This document shows, piece after piece, positions 55,101 through 64,000 of a stretch of 64,000 nt of DNA. The position numbers and the translations under genes were made by a program. Source of the DNA: an uncultured Methanobrevibacter sp. Lineage in GTDB: Archaea; Methanobacteriota; Methanobacteria; Methanobacteriales; Methanobacteriaceae. Every line of letters starts with the position of its first letter. Within the stretch, counting starts at the first letter, position 1. The DNA is taken from positions 1 to 64,000 of the forward strand of contig NZ_CAMHFP010000001.1 in assembly GCF_946184425.1 (NCBI RefSeq). The letters run 5' to 3'. Below the pieces are notes generated by a model. It was not told the DNA's origin. It was given only the letters and a program-made list of their open reading frames with translations, and made no database searches.

Positions 55101-58100
55101 TTTTCATCAAAGGTGAAAGGACAATCATTGAAGGTTCTGAATTTGTAAGGGGCAGCGCCAATAATGGTGGAGAGATTTATATAGAAGGTGCAAATGCTAT
55201 TGTTGACACTTCTACATTTATCAACGGTTCATCAAGAGTGTCAGGCGGTTCCATTTATATTAAAGGTGATGAAGCAACAGTAAGGAGTTCCAGTTTTGAT
55301 AATATTTCCTCTGTAAATAATGGTGGAGCAATATTTGTAGATGGTAAGCAAACTGATATACTGTCCTCTTCATTTTATAACTGTACTGTTGGCAGCAGAT
55401 TTAATGGTGGTGCAATCTATATTGATGATATCGGAACCACTGTTGCATATTCCAATTTCACCCAATCACGAGCCAATGAAGGTGGGGCAATATATATTCG
55501 TGGTGTAAATACTACAATCACCTACTGTAATTTAGACCACAATGTTGCTAATAGTGCGGGTGCAATTAAGGTTTTCGGTGATGATACAATACTATCAAAT
55601 TGTAATTTCACATATAACCATGTAACATCATCCACAGGTGGTGCTTTGGACATAGGTGGTGCAAACGTATCCGTATACTACTCCTGGTTTGATCACAACG
55701 AGGCAATAACCGAAGGTGGTGCAATCAACTGGCTTGGTGGACATGGAGATGATTCAATTATAGGGTCAACATTTACTAACAATGTGGCTAATGGTGCTTC
55801 TAGAGGTGGGGGTGCTATTTACTGGACACAAGGTATTCCTATTGCGTCTGGAGGTTTAATTAAAGATTGTATATTCATTAACAACACTGCTGCAGCAAAA
55901 CATGGTGGGGCTATTGACTGGTATCAGGCATTGGATAGTTTAATCGAGAACTGTCTGTTCATCAATAATACTGCTAATTCTGACGGTGGAGCTCTCTATA
56001 CTGGTGACCAAGGGGGTAATAGTGTAAACCTAACCATAATATACTGCCAATTCTACAATAACACTGCAGGTAAATATGGTGGTGCTATTGCAAATCAAAT
56101 GGCCAATTCATATATATTTAATAATACATTTGACGGAAATAAGGCTAGATCTGGTGGAGGAACCATATTGATGAAGGAAGGTCCTGCCAATAACTGTGTA
56201 ATCGACCATTGTTATATTTTCAATTCTCATGTGGAAGACTTCGATGCTGGCTACGGTGAAGGTGGTGGAGCAATTCTTCTTGGTGTAAAGGGTGATTCAA
56301 ATATTACCATTTCAAATTGTGCAATTTTGAATTCCACAATAGTCAAAGGACCTGGTGGTGCAATTGCAATACTCGGAAAAGACTGTTCCTTAATTAACGT
56401 TTCAATTCAGGATGTATCAACACAAAATGATGATGGTGGTGCAATATACTGGAAAGGTACAAACGGTAAACTTGATAACGTTACCATATTCAATGCCTCA
56501 TCAAATTCCATTAACGGTTTAAAATCCTCTAACGGTGGTGCTATCCATATATCTGGTTGGTATGCTACCTTAAATGACATTAAGATTTTCCAATCTTCTG
56601 CAAACAACGATGAAAATTGTACAAAAACCAATTATGGTGGAGCATTGTATGTTGGTGCAAACGGTGTTGTAGCGACCAATATCGTCATTGACAATTCAAC
56701 TTCCAGCAATGTTAAAATGAATGGTGCTGGAGGAGCAATCTATTGGGATTCAATGAACGGTCAATTAACCAATGCAAGCATTTCAAACACATTTGCATCA
56801 GGTAATGGTGGTGCAATCTATTGGAAAGGCGGTTCACCGATAATCAATAATGTCTCAATTACCTATTCAAAAACAGAAGTGACAGGTTCACCAAACAGTG
56901 CTGATGGTGGTGCAATATATTCAACTGCCATTGGTGAGTTAAATAATGTATATATAAACGGCGCAAGCGTTCATAAAGATAATGGTGATGTTCGCGGTGG
57001 TGCAATCTATCTTAGAGATGGCAGAACATTGAATAATGTTACTGTTGTGGGATCACGTGCTTCAAGCGATAATGGAACTTCCTACGGGGGAGCTATTTTC
57101 TTTGAAAAAGACAGAGGTTCCACCAATGTTTGGCTTTATAATTCCACATTTGATGAAAACAATGCTGATTTAGGTGGGGGAATATACTTCAATAAAGTAT
57201 GTGGAAGAATATATGGTACTTCATTTAATGGTAACGTAGCTAATAGGGACGGTGGAGCTTTATACACTATTGGTGAGGATGGCTATATATATGATTCCTC
57301 TTTCGCTCATAACAGCGCTAAAAATGGTGGTGCAATATTTGCTCAAAATGTTCATCTTCAAATCCTTAATTCAATTATGGAATTCAACACTGCTGAGCAG
57401 AAAGGTGGTGCAATATATTATAACTATGTCAATAAAGCGGGATCAAGTATTATAAAGGACACTGATATTGTAAACAACACTGCATTCCAGGGTTCTGCAA
57501 TATATGCAACAAAATTAAACAAATTCACTTTGGAAAATGATGTTCTTCTTGACAATCAGGCAAATTCCAATAAATTTATAGAAAAGGCTGTAGGTGTTGA
57601 TGCAGACGGCAAAAATTACACCAGTGCCGTATTTATAGGATTCGATAATTTATTAAATGCAATCTGGCAGGAAAATACTGCTACTGCCCTTACATGTACT
57701 AATGTAACATATTGGGGAGAAGATGGAAAATCTGTAATGAACGGTGTTCCGCATCAAAGCGACAGGGAAGTAAATATTAACGTAACTATTGAAATGTACA
57801 ACGAAAGAGGCGAGCAACTGACTACAGTGCCTCTGACAACCGATAAAAACGGTAAGGTCAAATATATTTTCGATGCTGAAGACGGAAAAACCTACTATTT
57901 CGCTTATGTTCACAAAAGCGACAGGTATTACACCTATCTTAGGGATACCTTGTCCAACAGCAGCCTGGTCATCATATATGTATACACTCCAATATATTAC
58001 TCTCAAAACCAGACAGTTTTTATTGAATTGACAGACGGCGCATGGGGTAACTTAAATGGAACAGTCACTGTAACCTTCAACGATACAGCACACACTACAT

Positions 58101-61100
58101 TTACAGTTGATGTGCTGAACGGTACAGGATATAAATATAATATCACTGATTTGCCTATTGGAAAATATAATGCAACTGCTTCATATGCCGGAGACATTAA
58201 CCATACTGGCGATACTGACTGGGTTTTATTTGAAGTGCTTCCATATAATGACTTGGAAATTACTAAAACCGTTGATGTAACAGCGGATTATGTAAATGTT
58301 ACAGATGTAATAACATACTCAATAACCGTAAGAAATCACGGTCCAAGTAAGGCTTATGGCGTAAACGTAACAGAAAGGTTAAGTCCATATCTTAAAATGC
58401 AGAAAGCTAAAGCAACAATCGGTGAATATAATTTAACTGGTGGATACTGGTATATCGGCGAGCTTGATGCAAATGACTTTGAAACATTGACTATCACCGC
58501 TGAAGTAATCCATATGGGTCCTATAACCAATACTGTATGGGTAACCGGTTTAGGAAAAGACATCAATGAAACCAATAATATTGATTCAGCACACAACTTC
58601 ACAGCCCTTTCAATAGTTGATTTAAGTATAACTAAGGCAGTTAATGTTACAAAAGACATTATAAATGTGCTTGATGTAATCCAATTTGATATTGTAGTTT
58701 ACAATGACGGCCCTTGCAATGCAACAGGTGTAATTGTAGAGGAATTAATTGATGCTCATTTGGAAGTTCTTTCAAATACTACAACTCATGGTAAATATGA
58801 GGCTGGTACCTGGAATATAGGTGATTTGGAAAACGGTTCCAGTGCAACTTTAACCATTGTTGCTAAAGTAATCTATTCAGGGGTTATTTCCAATAAGGTT
58901 CACGTTTCAGGATTTGAAAATGAAACAGACTACACAAACAATGATGCTGAAATCAAAAACATGACTGCAATTGCTAATGTTGATTTAAAAATCACCAAAG
59001 ATGTTAATGTTTCAGGTGTAGTGGCTGTAACTGATAAAATCAAGTTTACAATCACAGTTACAAATAACGGTCCGTGCAATGCAACCGGTGTTTATGTGGG
59101 TGAAACTTTAAGTCCTCATCTTAAAATGATTTCTAATAAGACAACTGCTGGTGAATATAAAGACGGTACTTGGGTCATTGGTAATTTAAACAACGGTGAA
59201 GTCCATAACTTGACAATCATTGCTGAGGTAATTTCAGCCGGAACTATCTCTAATGCCGTTGCAATCATCGGTAATGATAACGACACTAACAGATCCAATA
59301 ACAATGACAGTATTGAAAACCTCACAGCTATTGACATTGTTGATTTAGAAATCAATAAAACAGTTGATGTTACAACAGGATTTGTTAATGTAACCGATAA
59401 AATTGTATTTACTATTGATTTGAGGAATAAAGGTCCGTGTGATGCTACCAATGTGAATGTGACTGAACTTTTAAGTCCGCATCTTAATATGATTCATTAT
59501 TATACATGGGGAAGCAGTTATGATGAGAAAACGGGCATTTGGTACATTGGCAATTTATCTAAAAACGATTACCGTCAATTGGTCATTGTAGCTCAGGTGG
59601 TTTCAGCTGGAACTATTTCCAATGTGGTTGTTGTAACAAGTAATGAAAATGATACTAACACATCCAACAATAAGGATGAAATCGATAATATTACTGCATT
59701 ACCTATTGTTGACTTGCAGATTACTAAGAAATCCAATTTCACAGGCAGTGTAATTAATGTTACTGATTACATTAAATATACCATTACAGTATTCAATGCA
59801 GGTCCATGTAATGCAACTAATGTTGAAGTTAGCGAACGTTTACCTAATCAACTTAAATTAATCAATGTGACTGGAAATGGTTATTATGATGTAAACAAAG
59901 GTATTTGGTATATTGGCAATTTAAACAATCAGTCTACTGCTGTTTTAAATATTACAGCTCAAGTAGTGCGTGATGGAGTATTTTCAAATGTTGTTGTTGT
60001 AAACAGCACAGAGAATGATACTAATCCATATAATAACAGAGATCAAACTGACGGTATTACTGCAGTATATGTTGTTGACTTGCAAATTACAAAAGAAGTA
60101 AACACTGATAAAACTGAGATTGACATTACTGAATCCATTGTATTTACTATTAAGGTTTATAATGCAGGTCCTTGTAATGCTACTGGAGTGTATGTTGCTG
60201 AACCTTTAAGCAATATTCTTATATCTCAGGGTGATATTAAAACTCCTGGAACTACATATGATGGTTATACTTGGTATATTGGTAATTTAACTAGTGGATC
60301 AGAAGCTATTTTAATGATTATTGCAAAACCTGCATACACAGGTATTATTGAAAATGCTGTTAATGTAACTGGCAATGAAATAGATACTAATCTTTCTAAT
60401 AATAAGGATAATATTACTCCTATTCGTGTTGATGCTCATATAGATGTAGGTATAAACAAAACAGTCAATGTTACAACTGGTGTTGTTAATGTTGGTGATT
60501 TGGTAGAGTTTACCATTACAGCTTATAATAATGGTCCTTCTAATGCTAGTGGTGTTTATGCACTTGAAGATTTAGACCCTCATCTTGAGTTGTATTCTTA
60601 TGTTGCAACTAATGGTACTACTTATGTGGGTAATACTTGGAATATTGGTAATTTAAATGCAGATGCTACTGCTACATTAAACATTACTGCTCGTGTTATC
60701 AAAGCAGGTAATTTCTCAAATTATGTTAAAATAGTTGGTTATGGTAATGATAATAATTTATCAAACAATAACTATACAATTCCGAATATCACTGCAATTT
60801 CTGTCGTTGATTTGGAAATTGCTAAAGAAGTTAATGTAACAACCAATATTGTTGAATTCGGAGATATTATTAAATTTACAATTACTGTTAGGAATAATGG
60901 TCCTTGTGATGCTCATAATGTAAATGTAACTGAGGTTTTAAGCCCTCATCTTAAATTAACCAAAAACGAAACAGAAAACGGTTATTATAGTCTAACTGAT
61001 GGTATCTGGTATATTGGTGTTTTAAACAACCAATCCACAGCTGTTTTAAATATTACTGCTCAAGTAATTTCAGTTGGAACCATTTCCAATTTCGTTAACG

Positions 61101-64000
61101 TAACAAGCAGAGAAAATGACACTAACAAGTCAAATAACAATGATACAATTCCAGATATTACTGCAATACCAATTGTTGACTTGCAGATTACCAAAGGAGT
61201 AAATATCACTTCCGATGTAATCTATGTGCTTGATGAAATCAAATACACTATTACAGTATATAATGCAGGTCCTTGCAATGCTACTAACGTCAATGTCAGT
61301 GAGATTTTAAGTTCTCATCTTAAATTGATTAAAAATGAAACTAATGCAGGTTATTATAACGTAACTGAAGGTATTTGGTATATTGGCGATTTAACTAACA
61401 AATCCACAGCTGTTTTAAATATAACTGCTAAAGTGGTAAGTGATGGAATCATTTCCAATGTTGTTATTGTTAATTCAACTGAAAAAGATACTAATTTATC
61501 TAATAATAAGGATGAAATCTCCAATATTACAGCAGTACTTCTGTTTGACCTGCAAATTAACAAGACTGTAAACGTTTCTACTGTTGATGTGGGTGTAAAT
61601 GAGACAATCATGTTTAATATTACTGTCTACAATGCCGGTCCTTGCAATGCTACTGACGTATATGTTTATGAGACTTTAAGCGATAAACTTGCTTTGAATA
61701 GGTCTGTTGCTAGTATGGGTAAATGGGACGGCAATATATGGTACATTGGTGATTTAGAAAACGGATCCAGTGCTACTTTGACAATTGTTGCAAGAATTGC
61801 CTACTCCGGTATTATTGAGAATGTTGTTAATGTAACTGGTAATGGAACTGATACCAACCTTACAAACAATAAGGACAATATCACTCCTCTTAATGCAACC
61901 ACTCATGTAGATTTGGCTATTAACAAGACTGTTAATGTTACTATTGGTTTTGTTAATGTAACTGACCTTGTTAAATTCACTATTATTGCTCGAAATATTG
62001 GTAACTTTAATGCCACTGGTGTATATGTTCTTGAAGAGTTGGATTCTCATCTTGAAGATTATACTTATAATGCAACTTCTGGTACATATGACGGTCATAA
62101 ATGGGATATCGGCTATTTAAATGCTGGAGCTACTGCTACATTGAACATTACTGCTCGTGTTATTAAAGCAGGCAATTTCACAAATTATGTTGTAATTAAA
62201 GGAAATGATATTGATAATAATGAATCCAACAACAATGATACTATTCCAAACATTACTGCATTGCCTATCGTTGATTTGGAAATTGCCAAAGAAGTTAACG
62301 TTACAAATAATACCGTTTTCTACGGCGATACAATAAGGTTTACCATTACAGTCAGAAACAACGGTCCTTGTGATGCTACTGGTGTAAATGTAACTGAAGT
62401 TTTAAGTCCTCATATTAACTTAATCAAAAATGAGACAACTGTCGGTAAATATGATGGTTCTGTTTGGGATATTGGTAATTTGGCTAAAGGACAAGTAGCT
62501 TATTTAACTATCCTGGCTAATGTGACTTCTGTTGGAAACATTACAAACGTTGTTAATGTAACCAGTACAGAAAACGATACCAACAAGTCCAATAACAATG
62601 CAAGCATTCCAAATATTACTGCAAAACCTATTGTGGATTTAAGAATCAATAAAACAGTCAACGTTTCCAGTACTGATCTTGATGTAACTGATGTGATCAA
62701 ATTCACTGTTACTGTAGTCAATGACGGTCCTTGCAATGCGACTAATGTATATGTAAAAGAAGTTTTAGATTCTGCTTTAAGATTGGTTATATGGAATGCA
62801 ACTAAATATGATAGTTTTGGATATGATAATTATACTTGGGTTATCGGCAATATGGCTGTTGGAGAAAATGCTACTTTAACAATCGTTGCTAAAATTGTCT
62901 ATTCCGGTGTAATCGAAAATGAGGTATATGTAACCAGTAATGATACTGATATTAATAAGACCAATAATTATGACAATATCACTCCTATTACTGCCACTAC
63001 AAGAGTGGATTTAGGCATAAACAAGACTTCTAACGTTACATGCATTGTAAATGTAAGCGATTTAGTTAAATTCACTATTACTGTATATAATAATGGTCCT
63101 TGTAATGCCAGCGGTGTTTATGTGCTTGAAGCTTTAGATTCTCATCTTGTTGAATATTCTCATGTTGCAACCTCTGGAACTACATATGATGGTTATACAT
63201 GGTATATTGGATATTTAAACTCTGGTGCTACTGCTACATTGAACATTACTGCTCGTGTTGTTGAAGCAGGTAATTTCTCAAATTATGTTGAAGTATTTGG
63301 TTATGATGAAGATACCAACACATCCAATAACAATAAAACTCTTCCAAACATTACTGCACTGCCAATTGTTGATTTGGATATTGCCAAAGAGGTTAATGTA
63401 GCTAATGTCACTTATGTGGGAGATTCAATCGTATTTACGATTACAGTTAGAAACAACGGTCCTTGTGATGCTACTGATGTAAATGTAACTGAAGTATTAA
63501 GCTCTCATCTTAAAATGGTTGAATATAGTACATGGGACAGTTATTATGATGTAACTGAAGGTGTATGGCATATAGGTACATTAAACAAATATGACTGGCG
63601 TCAATTGATTATTGTGACCGAAGTAGTATCAGTAGGAAACATTTCCAATGTTGTTAGTGTAAACAGTACAGAAAACGATACTAACAAGTCCAATAACAAT
63701 GCAAGCATTCCTGAAATTGAAGTATTGCCTGCCGTTGACTTGCAAATCATGAAAGATGTAAACGTAACTTCTGGTTACGTTGAAGTATATGATTTCATTG
63801 AATATACAATCACAGTCTACAATAATGGTCCATCCAATGCTACCAATGTGAAAGTAAGTGAAGTTTTAAGCTCTTATCTTAAATGCATTAGAAACTATAC
63901 AGAATTTGGCCATTATAATGTAACTGAGGGTATTTGGTATATTGGAAACTTAACAGTTGGTTCCAGCGCAAACTTAACTATTGTTGCTCTTGTAATGAGA
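52139..64000 (+). CDS. Giant adhesin-like protein, beta-helix plus DUF11 repeats (partial)
   Basis: Open from ATG 52139 to the window edge, 3954 codons without a stop; the C-terminus lies outside. The signal peptide is ILISFCLFFVFFSVLSSSSA. Residues about 70-1850 are a right-handed beta-helix of the polymorphic outer membrane protein type, with NGGAIYI-like strand repeats. An Ig-like domain (about 1890-2030) leads into DUF11 domains (VDLxITKxVNV ... GPCNATxVxVxExL ... WYIGxLxxxxxAxLxI), at least sixteen of about 120 residues, the last cut. The DUF11 part is very rich in N-x-T/S sequons. Such proteins are taken to mediate surface contact. GAGGT precedes the ATG and a TATA-like sequence lies 25-35 bp upstream. 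Confidence 0.92.
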   Translation, partial: MNKKTILISFCLFFVFFSVLSSSSASDIAGNATLVGVDDNQNDLKAINTQQELLKVSSGTFSQLNDIVTNDSIPSGGVISLNSSYKYSDTDSGINGISIGKSITINGNGYTLDASSRSSIFNILGNSHVILKNLTFVNGYGDDGGAINVGAGSSIELIDCIFLNNTATNNGGAVFINSDSLTSDSLIKSSTFKDNTAANGGSIYVMSSTLNISASEFTDNIAKSCGGSLFVDGILHIIQTAFEGNRAYSGGAIYLNDTSKTNSTIENSKFNNCNATVDGGAVYISADNVHAKNLIFENNVAGDDGGAIYWEGNTGVIYNVTCRNNKGISIDKPDGTTSSTRGGSICLTGSNVILSDSKFTSSSAYMDDNKNYSKVDGGALFITGNDVVVSGTTFDACNATNNGGAVYVIGNNTSIINCDFKDCIGRDAGALYISGINCNLSNSTFTDNVAYDDGGAIYWEGDYGYMYNLTCVNNKGVSGYDPLEGEYSNSKGGTICLTGSNVTLDISSFTQSSAKADGGALFITGSDVKVMHSDFDDCISTDNHGGAIYIIGNRTSVSSCTFDNCHVNNQDVDNHRGGAIFVEGNSAHISDSSFTHTHALIGGAISIEGDDTIVDNSIFSNNNAIGPLGGSGGTINVQGAGTTVSNSKFLQGTAVNYGGALSIWGPNTTIVNSTFDQSKTTLYNGGAVFVNGENTTISNSNFTKCTSLGDQYARGGAIDVQGENANIKDCNFDDCDSHFGGVIHVSGTDAFIGNSNFKGSDAYSGGAIFVEGNNTVISKSNFTDSVATNYGGTIYVSGANANISECNFNKTVVKNYNGGAIYIEGENTNIEKSNFTSAEALNKNNHGWGGAIYIQGVNAVIDESNFNDCKAFEGGGAIYSYGNGARIEDSTFNSSTAKYGGAIYLTSWGALVTRSNISNCVADQNGGGIYVAEGSIQISESNFDECTVKGTGASNGGGAIYINGLDTHISASNFTHNTVPSAARGGSIFIKGERTIIEGSEFVRGSANNGGEIYIEGANAIVDTSTFINGSSRVSGGSIYIKGDEATVRSSSFDNISSVNNGGAIFVDGKQTDILSSSFYNCTVGSRFNGGAIYIDDIGTTVAYSNFTQSRANEGGAIYIRGVNTTITYCNLDHNVANSAGAIKVFGDDTILSNCNFTYNHVTSSTGGALDIGGANVSVYYSWFDHNEAITEGGAINWLGGHGDDSIIGSTFTNNVANGASRGGGAIYWTQGIPIASGGLIKDCIFINNTAAAKHGGAIDWYQALDSLIENCLFINNTANSDGGALYTGDQGGNSVNLTIIYCQFYNNTAGKYGGAIANQMANSYIFNNTFDGNKARSGGGTILMKEGPANNCVIDHCYIFNSHVEDFDAGYGEGGGAILLGVKGDSNITISNCAILNSTIVKGPGGAIAILGKDCSLINVSIQDVSTQNDDGGAIYWKGTNGKLDNVTIFNASSNSINGLKSSNGGAIHISGWYATLNDIKIFQSSANNDENCTKTNYGGALYVGANGVVATNIVIDNSTSSNVKMNGAGGAIYWDSMNGQLTNASISNTFASGNGGAIYWKGGSPIINNVSITYSKTEVTGSPNSADGGAIYSTAIGELNNVYINGASVHKDNGDVRGGAIYLRDGRTLNNVTVVGSRASSDNGTSYGGAIFFEKDRGSTNVWLYNSTFDENNADLGGGIYFNKVCGRIYGTSFNGNVANRDGGALYTIGEDGYIYDSSFAHNSAKNGGAIFAQNVHLQILNSIMEFNTAEQKGGAIYYNYVNKAGSSIIKDTDIVNNTAFQGSAIYATKLNKFTLENDVLLDNQANSNKFIEKAVGVDADGKNYTSAVFIGFDNLLNAIWQENTATALTCTNVTYWGEDGKSVMNGVPHQSDREVNINVTIEMYNERGEQLTTVPLTTDKNGKVKYIFDAEDGKTYYFAYVHKSDRYYTYLRDTLSNSSLVIIYVYTPIYYSQNQTVFIELTDGAWGNLNGTVTVTFNDTAHTTFTVDVLNGTGYKYNITDLPIGKYNATASYAGDINHTGDTDWVLFEVLPYNDLEITKTVDVTADYVNVTDVITYSITVRNHGPSKAYGVNVTERLSPYLKMQKAKATIGEYNLTGGYWYIGELDANDFETLTITAEVIHMGPITNTVWVTGLGKDINETNNIDSAHNFTALSIVDLSITKAVNVTKDIINVLDVIQFDIVVYNDGPCNATGVIVEELIDAHLEVLSNTTTHGKYEAGTWNIGDLENGSSATLTIVAKVIYSGVISNKVHVSGFENETDYTNNDAEIKNMTAIANVDLKITKDVNVSGVVAVTDKIKFTITVTNNGPCNATGVYVGETLSPHLKMISNKTTAGEYKDGTWVIGNLNNGEVHNLTIIAEVISAGTISNAVAIIGNDNDTNRSNNNDSIENLTAIDIVDLEINKTVDVTTGFVNVTDKIVFTIDLRNKGPCDATNVNVTELLSPHLNMIHYYTWGSSYDEKTGIWYIGNLSKNDYRQLVIVAQVVSAGTISNVVVVTSNENDTNTSNNKDEIDNITALPIVDLQITKKSNFTGSVINVTDYIKYTITVFNAGPCNATNVEVSERLPNQLKLINVTGNGYYDVNKGIWYIGNLNNQSTAVLNITAQVVRDGVFSNVVVVNSTENDTNPYNNRDQTDGITAVYVVDLQITKEVNTDKTEIDITESIVFTIKVYNAGPCNATGVYVAEPLSNILISQGDIKTPGTTYDGYTWYIGNLTSGSEAILMIIAKPAYTGIIENAVNVTGNEIDTNLSNNKDNITPIRVDAHIDVGINKTVNVTTGVVNVGDLVEFTITAYNNGPSNASGVYALEDLDPHLELYSYVATNGTTYVGNTWNIGNLNADATATLNITARVIKAGNFSNYVKIVGYGNDNNLSNNNYTIPNITAISVVDLEIAKEVNVTTNIVEFGDIIKFTITVRNNGPCDAHNVNVTEVLSPHLKLTKNETENGYYSLTDGIWYIGVLNNQSTAVLNITAQVISVGTISNFVNVTSRENDTNKSNNNDTIPDITAIPIVDLQITKGVNITSDVIYVLDEIKYTITVYNAGPCNATNVNVSEILSSHLKLIKNETNAGYYNVTEGIWYIGDLTNKSTAVLNITAKVVSDGIISNVVIVNSTEKDTNLSNNKDEISNITAVLLFDLQINKTVNVSTVDVGVNETIMFNITVYNAGPCNATDVYVYETLSDKLALNRSVASMGKWDGNIWYIGDLENGSSATLTIVARIAYSGIIENVVNVTGNGTDTNLTNNKDNITPLNATTHVDLAINKTVNVTIGFVNVTDLVKFTIIARNIGNFNATGVYVLEELDSHLEDYTYNATSGTYDGHKWDIGYLNAGATATLNITARVIKAGNFTNYVVIKGNDIDNNESNNNDTIPNITALPIVDLEIAKEVNVTNNTVFYGDTIRFTITVRNNGPCDATGVNVTEVLSPHINLIKNETTVGKYDGSVWDIGNLAKGQVAYLTILANVTSVGNITNVVNVTSTENDTNKSNNNASIPNITAKPIVDLRINKTVNVSSTDLDVTDVIKFTVTVVNDGPCNATNVYVKEVLDSALRLVIWNATKYDSFGYDNYTWVIGNMAVGENATLTIVAKIVYSGVIENEVYVTSNDTDINKTNNYDNITPITATTRVDLGINKTSNVTCIVNVSDLVKFTITVYNNGPCNASGVYVLEALDSHLVEYSHVATSGTTYDGYTWYIGYLNSGATATLNITARVVEAGNFSNYVEVFGYDEDTNTSNNNKTLPNITALPIVDLDIAKEVNVANVTYVGDSIVFTITVRNNGPCDATDVNVTEVLSSHLKMVEYSTWDSYYDVTEGVWHIGTLNKYDWRQLIIVTEVVSVGNISNVVSVNSTENDTNKSNNNASIPEIEVLPAVDLQIMKDVNVTSGYVEVYDFIEYTITVYNNGPSNATNVKVSEVLSSYLKCIRNYTEFGHYNVTEGIWYIGNLTVGSSANLTIVALVMR
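58249..64000 (+). repeat. Array of about 360-bp DUF11-coding repeats
   Basis: Repeat starts (the D/V-L-x-I-x-K motif) are near 58249, 58620, 58980, 59340, 59711, 60077, 60435, 60810, 61180, 61548, 61912, 62274, 62637, 63008, 63375 and 63737. The distance is close to 365 bp each time. Repeats differ in sequence but share short identical runs such as GGTCCTTG-AATGC and AATAACAATG. Copy number probably varies by recombination. The array continues beyond the window. Confidence 0.85.

Noticed and set aside
52390-62736. Minus-strand ORFs across the giant adhesin
   Set aside because: They are shadows of the open plus-strand frame; their recurring similarity just mirrors the coding repeats.

Overview
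The window is from a methanogenic archaeon, most likely Methanobrevibacter or a close Methanobacteriales relative. Several things point that way: very AT-rich DNA, TATA-box promoters, archaeal housekeeping genes (MptE of tetrahydromethanopterin synthesis, Orc1/Cdc6, RtcB with archease, eS1/S3Ae, a methylthioinosine phosphorylase-like enzyme), and huge secreted adhesin-like proteins typical of that genus. I see no tRNA, rRNA, insertion sequence or CRISPR array.

Left part (0-9.2 kb). A very AT-rich five-gene operon (232-5627) encodes a PLD-nuclease/SF2-helicase protein, a 58-aa protein, a DndD-like SMC ATPase, a 145-aa protein and a protein with a putative small DNA-binding-like domain. It looks like a defence or restriction cassette without the usual Dnd modification genes. 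It is followed, with an abrupt change in codon usage, by a NUDIX hydrolase, a 47-aa coiled-coil protein and a second, different PLD-helicase with a DUF3427-type tail.

Surface region (9.4-32.1 kb). On the minus strand a four-gene operon joins a 2413-aa secreted beta-helix protein carrying a complete papain-like protease site to a small membrane protein and two membrane-anchored TIR-domain proteins. A DUF11 surface protein and a TetR regulator with a probable 5' frameshift follow. Three tandem Ig-like adhesins on the plus strand share a lysine-rich C-terminal module.

Replication and metabolism (32-51.7 kb). A 1.5-kb stretch without recognisable long genes holds a possible 20-codon minigene. 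A compact candidate ncRNA follows at 34645-34723. Then come a tautomerase, a dUTPase/dCTP-deaminase-like protein, a TPP enzyme, a GerW/DUF2953 operon and a class V aminotransferase. Between the last two lie six 53-54-bp repeats, each containing TTTCAAGTGTAAC, the complement of a Methanobacteriales mini-ORB. With one inverted copy at 33576 and orc1/cdc6 5 kb away, this is the best candidate for a replication origin. Further right are two YczE-like membrane proteins, an Rpn-like nuclease, MptE, Orc1/Cdc6, archease, RtcB, a nucleoside phosphorylase, a flavodoxin-like reductase, a NifX-like protein, a bacterial-type glutamate-cysteine ligase and ribosomal protein S3Ae.

Right end (52.1-64 kb). One reading frame starts at 52139 and stays open to the window edge (3954 codons). 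It has a signal peptide, a long beta-helix region and at least sixteen DUF11 repeats rich in N-glycosylation sequons. Function calls rest on motifs read by eye; no database search was run.
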